Assembly (NCBI RefSeq): GCF_040822115.1
Contig: NZ_CP162004.1
Span: 806,001-870,000, forward strand
Length of the DNA stretch: 64,000 bases
Direction: 5' to 3'
Source of the DNA: Flavobacterium sp. WC2421
GTDB taxonomy: Bacteria > Bacteroidota > Bacteroidia > Flavobacteriales > Flavobacteriaceae
A program made the position numbers and the translations under genes. Shown piece after piece: positions 34,582 to 44,297 of this stretch. Position 1 is the stretch's first letter. Each line of letters opens with the position of its first letter. The notes beneath the pieces were generated by a model. The model saw nothing but the letters and a program-made list of their open reading frames with translations. It searched no databases and was not told the DNA's origin.

Positions 34582-35661
34582 ATGAAAAAATATATAAACA
34601 AGATATTCGCACTTTGCACCTTACTTTTCTTAGGTGCATCTTGTGAAAATGATGCCGTACTTACTACTTTAAAAACAGTAAGTTTTTCTGCCCCAATAGA
34701 AGCTTCGTCTAGCACTATTGTCCTTTCATCAGAAAACGAAAATCTATCTGTAGTCACTATTTCTTGGCCTACAGTAGTATTTCCTGTAAACGCTCCTGTA
34801 ACTTATGCTTTGGAATTTGATGTTCCCGCAGATGCTGTTGGCGCTACAGCTTGGTCAAAAGCAGTTCGTGTTGAGGCAGGAGTTGATGTGCTAAGTAAAG
34901 CTTTCTCAGGAAGCGATTTTAATAAAATGGCTATCAAACTAGGACTTCCCGTTGATGAATCAGGAAAAATAGTTGTTCGTGTAGTATCCACTTTAGACAG
35001 AACTATCTATTCCGATGCAATTGAATTAACTGTAACTCCTTTTGCAAAAGCAGTCGTTTTTGGAGAAATTTACATGCCCGGAAGTTACCAAGGTTGGGAT
35101 ATAAATACAGCAGCATCTTTAACAGCAATTAATGCAGGTATTTATCAAGGATATGTTACGATTCCGGCAGGTGCTGGCTTAGGATTTAAACTTAACACCA
35201 ATAGAAACTGGGATCAATTTTATGGTGCTGGCGCAACTAATGATGTATTAGTTGACCATAGTGATGCTGATTTTTTAATGCCTCAAGCTGGTTCTTTTCA
35301 AATTAATGTCAATCTAAATACAGCAAAATGGAAAGCTACGCCCTATACTTGGGGAATTGTAGGTGATGCTACAGCTGGAAGTTGGGACAATTCTACAAAT
35401 ATGTCTTTTAATCACCAACTAAAACAATGGGAGATTACAAGTGATTTGAAAGTTGGAAATGTAAAATTCAGACTTAATAATGCTTGGACTATTAATTATG
35501 GTCCAAAAAATAATGATGATGGGATAGTTTATTTAGATGACCCAGGAGCACATTATATATCAGAAGCAGGGACCTATAAAATAACATTTAAAATAGATGA
35601 TATTGATCCCGCAACTAATGGATATCCTCCAACGGCTACCTATACAGTTACAAAAATCTAA
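34582..35661 (+). CDS. SusE-like starch-binding outer membrane lipoprotein
   Basis: The 359-aa lipoprotein (LLFLGASC, Cys21) starts 15 bp after susD. Residues about 25-150 form an N-terminal SusE Ig-like domain (VVTISWPTVVFPVNAPVTYA). Two beta-sandwich carbohydrate-binding modules follow: one around VVFGEIYMPGSYQGWDINTA, and one around GDATAGSWDNSTNMSF with VKFRLNNAWTINYG and EAGTYKITFKI. The second module is clearly related to the eightfold module of the protein at 39765-43148. Its Trp-rich loops suggest glucan binding on the cell surface next to SusCD. Confidence 0.9.
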   Translation: MKKYINKIFALCTLLFLGASCENDAVLTTLKTVSFSAPIEASSSTIVLSSENENLSVVTISWPTVVFPVNAPVTYALEFDVPADAVGATAWSKAVRVEAGVDVLSKAFSGSDFNKMAIKLGLPVDESGKIVVRVVSTLDRTIYSDAIELTVTPFAKAVVFGEIYMPGSYQGWDINTAASLTAINAGIYQGYVTIPAGAGLGFKLNTNRNWDQFYGAGATNDVLVDHSDADFLMPQAGSFQINVNLNTAKWKATPYTWGIVGDATAGSWDNSTNMSFNHQLKQWEITSDLKVGNVKFRLNNAWTINYGPKNNDDGIVYLDDPGAHYISEAGTYKITFKIDDIDPATNGYPPTATYTVTKI

Positions 35662-35705
35662 AAACAAAATATTCGTTTAGCATTAAAAGATGTAGTTTAT
35701 CTATT

Positions 35706-35746
35706 TAAAAATGGAGCTCCTAATTACAAAATGGAGCTCCTGTTTT
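35706..35746 (+). terminator. Hairpin from duplicated GGAGCTCC palindromes (possible attenuator)
   Basis: AAAATGGAGCTCCT occurs twice (ending at 35721 and 35741). Because GGAGCTCC is self-complementary, the two copies can pair as an 8-bp G/C-rich stem followed by TGTTTT. It lies between the SusE-like gene and the GH13 lipoprotein gene and could reduce readthrough. Confidence 0.6.
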
Positions 35747-35788
35747 CATCGCTATGTGCAATACGTTTATTATTAAAATCAAAAAAAA

Positions 35789-37171
35789 ATGAAATTATAT
35801 ATCAACATCGTTTTTATACTTGTCTTTAGTTCGGTACTCGCTTCATGCAGTTCTTCGGATAATGAGCCAAATCCAGCATCAGTATATCCACAATACGGAA
35901 CCCGTTTTGAAAAAATGCCTAAAAAGGAAGATGCCGTAATTTATCAGGTAAACATTCGTGCCTTTAGTGAAGCAGGAACTCTAAAAGGAGTTCAAGAAAA
36001 ACTAACTACTATTCAAGAACTTGGAGTTAATGTTATTTATTTAATGCCTATTTATCCAGTGGGTATAGTGCGATCTTCTGGCGGATTAGGATCTCCATAT
36101 TCTGTTAAAGATTACAAAGCAGTAAATACTGATTTTGGAACTTTGGAAGACCTACGCGTTTTAGTAGAAGAAGCCCACAAAAAAAATATGGCAGTTATTT
36201 TGGACTGGGTAGCTAACCATACTTCATGGGATAATGGTTGGATTACTGCTCATCCAGATTGGTACCAAAAAGATGCTAGCGGAAATATTATTATTCCTCC
36301 AGGAACTAATTATAATGATGTAGCACAACTAGATTTTACAAATACTGAAATGCGTGCCGCTATGATTGATGCCATGTCCTACTGGGTATACAGTGCAAAC
36401 ATAGATGGTTTTAGATGTGATTATGCTGATTTTGTACCCCAAAATTTTTGGTCAGAAGCTATTACAGCATTAAGAAAAATTAAGAAAAATCAAACCATAT
36501 TGATGCTTGCAGAAGGTTCAAAAGTGAGTCAATTTGCTGCTGGTTTTGATTTTACTTTTGGATTTAATTTCTTCAGTGCTATTGAAAAAGTTTTTGGCGA
36601 AAGCAAATCAGCAACTACTCTACAAGATTCGAATGCTATAGAATATGCTAATAATTACACTCCTGAAAATAAAGTGGTAAGGTATACAAGCAATCATGAT
36701 GTCAACCTTTCTGATGGTACCCCTTTAGAGTTATTTGGTGGAAAAAAAGGATCTATTGCCGCATTTGTAGTTGCAGCATACATGAATTCTACACCTATGA
36801 TTTATAATGGGCAAGAAGTAGGGTACAATAAAAGAATCGATTATTTTAACCGCACCCCTATTGACTGGAGTACAGCTGATTTAGATATGCTAGCCGAATA
36901 CAAGAAAATCATAGCTTTTAGAAATTCTAGCAATGCCATTAAAAAAGGAACTTTTAAAGGATATAGTAGTGATGCGGTAAGTGCATTTACCATGGAAACA
37001 GAGACTGAAAAAGTTTTTGTATTATCCAACTTAACTTCGTCAACTGTTAATTACACTATTCCTGTTTCATTATCAAAAATGACATGGAAAGATGGGTTTA
37101 CTAGTGCTGCAATAACGGCCACTACTGAAATAAGTTTATTGCCCTATGAATATAAGGTATTGAAAAACTAA
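35789..37171 (+). CDS. GH13 alpha-amylase lipoprotein (SusG-like)
   Basis: The 460-aa enzyme has a lipoprotein signal (FSSVLASC, Cys20), so it is probably held on the outer membrane, facing out like SusG. All GH13 regions are present: region I LDWVANHTSW (His144), region II GFRCDYADF with nucleophile Asp211, region III LAEGS with acid/base Glu242, region IV TSNHD with Asp304. A short beta domain ends the protein (MTWKDGFTSAAITATTEISL). It should cut internal alpha-1,4 bonds of starch or maltodextrin. It is a paralogue of the T9SS-exported GH13 at 44298-46364. Confidence 0.94.
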   Translation: MKLYINIVFILVFSSVLASCSSSDNEPNPASVYPQYGTRFEKMPKKEDAVIYQVNIRAFSEAGTLKGVQEKLTTIQELGVNVIYLMPIYPVGIVRSSGGLGSPYSVKDYKAVNTDFGTLEDLRVLVEEAHKKNMAVILDWVANHTSWDNGWITAHPDWYQKDASGNIIIPPGTNYNDVAQLDFTNTEMRAAMIDAMSYWVYSANIDGFRCDYADFVPQNFWSEAITALRKIKKNQTILMLAEGSKVSQFAAGFDFTFGFNFFSAIEKVFGESKSATTLQDSNAIEYANNYTPENKVVRYTSNHDVNLSDGTPLELFGGKKGSIAAFVVAAYMNSTPMIYNGQEVGYNKRIDYFNRTPIDWSTADLDMLAEYKKIIAFRNSSNAIKKGTFKGYSSDAVSAFTMETETEKVFVLSNLTSSTVNYTIPVSLSKMTWKDGFTSAAITATTEISLLPYEYKVLKN

Positions 37172-39649
<2,478 letters not shown>

Positions 39650-39653
39650 TTTG

Positions 39654-39679
39654 AACAACAACAACAACAACAACAACAA
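39654..39679 (+). repeat. (AAC) microsatellite
   Basis: Eight uninterrupted AAC units start five bases after the GH97 stop codon and run into the following terminator stem. It is outside any coding sequence. Confidence 0.9.
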
Positions 39680-39720
39680 GCCCTATTACAAAATCTTCTT
39701 TTAGTAATAGGGCTTATTAA
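39678..39720 (+). terminator. Terminator between the GH97 gene and the repeat-protein gene
   Basis: AAGCCCTATTAC (39678-39689) pairs perfectly with GTAATAGGGCTT (39704-39715). The tail is short (ATTAAA), so some readthrough is possible. Confidence 0.75.
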
Positions 39721-39764
39721 ACAACATCACAAAAACCACGATTATTAACTAAAACCAAAAAACC

Positions 39765-42700
39765 ATGAAAAAGAAATTACTCTTTTTTATTATTTGTCTA
39801 TTGACAATCTCTTTTGCAAATGCAAAAAAGCCACCACTTCATTCAGTTGAAAAACAGAATGCAGTTTTTCTAACCGTCAGCATCTTTGGAGACGCCACTC
39901 CAGGTGCTTGGGTAACGGATACCGATATGACTACCACAGATGGAATTACGTATACGCTCAATGGTGTAGCTTTAGTTCCTGGTGCTTTAAAATTTAGAGG
40001 AAATCACGCTTGGACATTACCCTACAACTGGGGTGGAACTGCTTTTCCTTCGGGAACTGCAGTAGTAGATGCTGATCCTATAACAGTGCCAACCGCTGGT
40101 ACTTACAATATTACTTTTAACATTGAAACTGCTGTTTATTCGATTGCGATTCCAACAGTAAACCATCCAATAATCAGTATTTTTGGAGACGCTACTCCGG
40201 GTGCTTGGGTAACGGATACCGATATGACTACCACAGATGGAATTACGTATACGCTCAATGGTGTAGCTTTGGTTCCTGGTGCTTTAAAATTTAGAGGAAA
40301 TCACGCTTGGGACTTGCCTTATAACTGGGGTGGAACTGACTTCCCTTCAGGAACTGCGGTAGTGGATACCGATCCTATAACAGTACCAACCACTGGTACT
40401 TACAATATTACTTTTAACATTGAAACTGCTGTTTATTCGATTGCGATTCCAACAGTAAATCATCCAATAATCAGTATTTTTGGAGACGCTACTCCGGGTG
40501 CTTGGGTAACGGATACCGATATGACTACCACAGATGGAATTACGTATACGCTCAATGGTGTAGCTTTGGTTCCTGGTGCTTTAAAATTTAGAGGAAATCA
40601 CGCTTGGGACTTGCCTTATAACTGGGGTGGAACTGACTTCCCTTCAGGAACTGCCGTTGTTGATGCTGATCCTATAACAGTACCAACCGCTGGTACTTAC
40701 AATATTACTTTTAACATTGAAACTGCTGTTTATTCGATTGCGATTCCAACAGTAAACCATCCAATAATCAGTATTTTTGGTGATGCGACTCCAGGTGCTT
40801 GGGTAACGGATACCGATATGACTACCACAGATGGAATTACGTATACGCTCAATGGTGTAGCTTTGGTTCCTGGTGCTCTAAAATTTAGAGGGAATCACGC
40901 TTGGGACTTGCCTTATAACTGGGGTGGAACTGACTTCCCTTCAGGAACTGCGGTAGTGGATACCGATCCTATAACAGTACCAACCGCTGGTACTTACAAT
41001 ATTACTTTTAACATTGAAACTGCTGTTTATTCGATTGCGATTCCAACAGTAAATCATCCAATAATCAGTATTTTTGGAGACGCTACTCCGGGTGCTTGGG
41101 TAACGGATACCGATATGACTACCACAGATGGAATTACGTATACGCTCAATGGTGTAGCTTTGGTTCCTGGTGCTTTAAAATTTAGAGGTAATCACGCTTG
41201 GGACTTGCCTTATAACTGGGGTGGAACTGACTTCCCTTCAGGAACTGCGGTAGTGGATACCGATCCTATAACAGTACCAACCGCTGGTACTTACAATATT
41301 ACTTTTAACATTGAAACTGCTGTTTATTCGATTGCGATTCCAACAGTAAACCATCCAATAATCAGTATTTTTGGTGATGCGACTCCAGGTGCTTGGGTAA
41401 CGGATACCGATATGACTACCACAGATGGAATTACGTATACGCTCAATGGTGTAGCTTTGGTTCCTGGTGCTTTAAAATTTAGAGGAAATCACGCTTGGAC
41501 ATTACCCTATAACTGGGGTGGAACTGCTTTTCCTTCGGGAACTGCCGTTGTTGATGCTGATCCTATAACAGTGCCTACAGCTGGTACTTACAATATTACT
41601 TTTAACATTGAAACTGCTGTTTATTCGATTGCGATTCCAACAGTAAACCATCCAATAATCAGTATTTTTGGTGATGCGACTCCAGGTGCTTGGGTAACGG
41701 ATACCGATATGGTTACCACCGATGGAATTACGTATACGCTGAATGGTGTAGCTTTGGTTCCTGGTGCTCTAAAATTTAGAGGAAATCACGCTTGGACATT
41801 GCCTTATAATTGGGGTGGAACTGCTTTCCCTTCAGGAACTGCTGTTGTTGATGCTGATCCTATAACAGTGCCAACCGCTGGTACTTACAATATTACTTTT
41901 AACATTGAAACTGCTGTTTATTCGATTGCGATTCCAACAGTAAATCATCAAGTAATAAGTATTTTTGGTGATGCGACTCCGGGTGCTTGGGTAACGGATA
42001 CCGATATGATTACTACTGATGGTAACTTATATACTCTTGATGGAGTTTCTTTAATTCCTGGTGCTCTAAAATTTAGAGGGAATCATGCTTGGACATTGCC
42101 TTATAACTGGGGTGGAACAGCTTTCCCTTCAGGAATTGCAGTAGTGGATGCTGATCCTATAACAGTGCCTACAGCTGGCACTTACAATATTACTTTTAAT
42201 AAAACGACAGCAGAATATAGTATTTTAATCCCTTCAGCACCAAGTAAATTAACTTATAATACCCCAAATATTTTTGTTTCAAATACAACAATTTCGAGCT
42301 TAGTACCATCAGTAGATGTAGGTCTTGGCAATCTTGTTTACACGGTAAATCCATCATTACCTGAAGGATTGCAATTGGACGCTGTTACTGGAATTATCAG
42401 TGGAACACCAACAAGCATTCAATCTGCAAGTGCTTACACAGTATCTGCAACCAATAGTTATGGTTTTTCTTCCAAAACAATTAGTATAGAAATACAAGGT
42501 GTACCAACAAACCTAACTTATACAGGAGACCTTAGACTACCCATAAACATTGTAATGGAAACAGTAGTACCAACTGTAATTTCAAATCCAATTTCGACTT
42601 TTAGTATAAATCCGTCATTGCCTTTTGGCCTAATTTTAAATACTGCTAACGGAACAGTATCAGGTAGACCCACAATCGAAACTGATGTTATCAACTATAC

Positions 42701-43148
42701 AGTAACCGCAACTAATGCAATAGGTTCTACATCAAAGAGCTTCTCTATCGAAGTGTACAATGAAGACCATGATTTTGATGGAATTCTAGATGTCAATGAC
42801 AATTGTCCTACAACGTATAATCAAGATCAGGCAGATATTGACCATGATGGTATTGGCGATGCTTGTGACTTAGTTGAAATAAATGTAGCCGAAGGATTTT
42901 CACCAAATGGTGATGGTAAAAATGATACTTGGTTTATAAATAATTTAATCAATCACCCCAATTCATCTGTTCGTGTTTTCAACAGCACGGGAGCTGAAGT
43001 GTATTTTTCTCCTGATTATCAGAATGACTGGAATGGAGAATACAAAAACACGGGTAAAATTGTAGCCATAGGTTCTTATTTCTATCAAATTGATTTAGGT
43101 AATGATGGTTCTATTGATCAACAAGGGTGGATTTACATTGCTAAATAA
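39765..43148 (+). CDS. T9SS-exported protein with eight SusE-like starch-binding modules
   Basis: The 1127-aa product has a signal peptide (residues 1-20). Eight tandem 99-residue modules follow (residues 40 to about 822). Each contains GDATPGAWVTDTDM, LVPGALKFRGNHAW, LPYNWGG and AGTYNITFN, the same pattern as the last SusE module at 34582-35661 (GDATAGSW, VKFRLNNAWTINYG, AGTYKITFK). Next come two putative Ig domains of the He_PIG kind (LPEGLQLDAVTGIISGTP and LPFGLILNTANGTVSGRP), a calcium-binding thrombospondin type 3 repeat (DHDFDGILDVNDNCP, DHDGIGDACD) and a type B T9SS tail (EGFSPNGDGKNDTW to the end). It is probably a multivalent glucan binder secreted or attached at the surface. The function is inferred from homology and context. 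A PorP/SprF gene follows 17 bp later. Confidence 0.88.
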   Translation: MKKKLLFFIICLLTISFANAKKPPLHSVEKQNAVFLTVSIFGDATPGAWVTDTDMTTTDGITYTLNGVALVPGALKFRGNHAWTLPYNWGGTAFPSGTAVVDADPITVPTAGTYNITFNIETAVYSIAIPTVNHPIISIFGDATPGAWVTDTDMTTTDGITYTLNGVALVPGALKFRGNHAWDLPYNWGGTDFPSGTAVVDTDPITVPTTGTYNITFNIETAVYSIAIPTVNHPIISIFGDATPGAWVTDTDMTTTDGITYTLNGVALVPGALKFRGNHAWDLPYNWGGTDFPSGTAVVDADPITVPTAGTYNITFNIETAVYSIAIPTVNHPIISIFGDATPGAWVTDTDMTTTDGITYTLNGVALVPGALKFRGNHAWDLPYNWGGTDFPSGTAVVDTDPITVPTAGTYNITFNIETAVYSIAIPTVNHPIISIFGDATPGAWVTDTDMTTTDGITYTLNGVALVPGALKFRGNHAWDLPYNWGGTDFPSGTAVVDTDPITVPTAGTYNITFNIETAVYSIAIPTVNHPIISIFGDATPGAWVTDTDMTTTDGITYTLNGVALVPGALKFRGNHAWTLPYNWGGTAFPSGTAVVDADPITVPTAGTYNITFNIETAVYSIAIPTVNHPIISIFGDATPGAWVTDTDMVTTDGITYTLNGVALVPGALKFRGNHAWTLPYNWGGTAFPSGTAVVDADPITVPTAGTYNITFNIETAVYSIAIPTVNHQVISIFGDATPGAWVTDTDMITTDGNLYTLDGVSLIPGALKFRGNHAWTLPYNWGGTAFPSGIAVVDADPITVPTAGTYNITFNKTTAEYSILIPSAPSKLTYNTPNIFVSNTTISSLVPSVDVGLGNLVYTVNPSLPEGLQLDAVTGIISGTPTSIQSASAYTVSATNSYGFSSKTISIEIQGVPTNLTYTGDLRLPINIVMETVVPTVISNPISTFSINPSLPFGLILNTANGTVSGRPTIETDVINYTVTATNAIGSTSKSFSIEVYNEDHDFDGILDVNDNCPTTYNQDQADIDHDGIGDACDLVEINVAEGFSPNGDGKNDTWFINNLINHPNSSVRVFNSTGAEVYFSPDYQNDWNGEYKNTGKIVAIGSYFYQIDLGNDGSIDQQGWIYIAK
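39882..42228 (+). repeat. Eight tandem 297-bp coding repeats
   Basis: Units start at 39882, 40179, 40476, 40773, 41070, 41367, 41664 and 41961, an exact 297-bp period with no gaps. Units 1-7 are almost identical; unit 8 is diverged. Two variants of the centre occur (TLPYNWGGTAF in units 1 and 6-8, DLPYNWGGTDF in units 2-5). Silent markers are shuffled among units, which points to unequal crossing-over or gene conversion. Copy number may be wrong if assembled from short reads. Confidence 0.95.
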
Positions 43149-43165
43149 TTTATAAAAAAAGTAAC

Positions 43166-44053
43166 ATGAAAAATATACATTACATATTGGCAACCACACT
43201 ACTCTTAATTGGTAGTTCCGTTTTTGCCCAACAAGAAAGCTCATTTGCTTTTTACAAATACCACATGAACGTTATCAATCCTGCTTATGCAGGTGTTGAT
43301 GAGCAAACCGTAATTACAAGTTCCATAAGAAATCAGTGGAGCGGAATAGCAAATGCCCCAAAAACGCAAGCCGTTTCTTTTGGAATGCCAATTGCAAATA
43401 ATCTTGGCTTTGGTATCGCTGTTGTCAATTCTTCTACTTTTATAGAAAAACAAACAGCAGTAGATATTAATTTATCATATAAAGTAAAAATGAGTCAAAG
43501 CACGGATTTGTATTTGGGTATTAATGCAGGAGGTACTAATTTTAATCTAAACACAGCTGGGCTAGAACTATATTCTGTTGAATCAGATCCTGCTTTTGGT
43601 TCCATCAAAACGTTTAACCCTAACTTTGGAGCCGGTGCCCTATTAAAAAGTGAAAAATTCTATGTCTCGCTTTCGGTACCTAAATTATTACATATCCAAA
43701 ACGCAAAAAATGACAATGGATATGCAACATTAGAAACTAACAAACCTAGAATTTATCTAAGCGGTGGTTATGATTTTAATCTTAATCCAGCAGGGACATT
43801 AATATTGAAACCTTCTGTTTTGGCTCGATATGCTACTGCTACACCTTTCTCAGTTGATATTAGCACGATGTTGCAAATACAACAAAACTTTGAAGTAGGT
43901 GCATTATACCGAACTGATAAAGCCTATGCTGCAATGGCTAATTTTATTCTTAACAAGAAATTCATCATTGGGTATGCTTATGAAATGAGTACGATTTCAA
44001 CAATGGCTAGTGCTAAAAATACCAATGAAATTTTACTACAATATACGTTTTAA
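43166..44053 (+). CDS. PorP/SprF-family type IX secretion membrane protein
   Basis: The 295-aa outer membrane barrel protein has a signal peptide (TLLLIGSSVFAQQ) and the PorP/SprF family start SSFAFYKYHMNVINPAYAGV, then SSIRNQWSGIANAPKTQAVS and GFGIAVVNSSTFIEKQTAVD. It ends in a beta signal (NEILLQYTF). In F. johnsoniae, SprF-like proteins are needed for export of type B CTD cargo encoded next to them, such as SprB. Here the cargo is the eight-module protein 17 bp upstream, almost surely in one operon. A strong terminator follows. Confidence 0.94.
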   Translation: MKNIHYILATTLLLIGSSVFAQQESSFAFYKYHMNVINPAYAGVDEQTVITSSIRNQWSGIANAPKTQAVSFGMPIANNLGFGIAVVNSSTFIEKQTAVDINLSYKVKMSQSTDLYLGINAGGTNFNLNTAGLELYSVESDPAFGSIKTFNPNFGAGALLKSEKFYVSLSVPKLLHIQNAKNDNGYATLETNKPRIYLSGGYDFNLNPAGTLILKPSVLARYATATPFSVDISTMLQIQQNFEVGALYRTDKAYAAMANFILNKKFIIGYAYEMSTISTMASAKNTNEILLQYTF

Positions 44054-44071
44054 GTTCATTTTAGTTTTGTT

Positions 44072-44101
44072 TAAAACACCTCTTAGGAGGTGTTTTTTTT
44101 A
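44072..44101 (+). terminator. Terminator after the PorP/SprF gene
   Basis: AACACCTC and GAGGTGTT pair around a short loop (TTAG), followed by T8. It ends the repeat-protein/PorP-SprF transcript; the next GH13 gene therefore likely has its own promoter. Confidence 0.9.
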
Positions 44102-44297
44102 TTTCAAAATTCCTTTTTAATTAAACGTTAACATTATAATACAAACCCATTTGCATACATCTTAACAACCTTCAAAAAGGAAAGTTAATTGATTTTAATG
44201 CTAGTAACCCTATAGTGTTAATTACAGTATTGCTTGAAAAGTAAAACTCAATTAAACCGACTTTTTTTAAAATTAACCAAAAAACCAAAAAAAACCA

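Noticed and set aside
39882-42228. CRISPR-like or mobile-element origin of the repeat array
   Set aside because: Units are contiguous, 297 bp long, in one reading frame and encode a protein module; there are no spacers and no cas genes.
42765-42880. Calmodulin-like EF hand in the repeat protein
   Set aside because: The DxDxDG-type segments follow the thrombospondin type 3 pattern (DHDFDGILDVNDNCP ... DACD), common before T9SS tails, and not an EF-hand helix-loop-helix.
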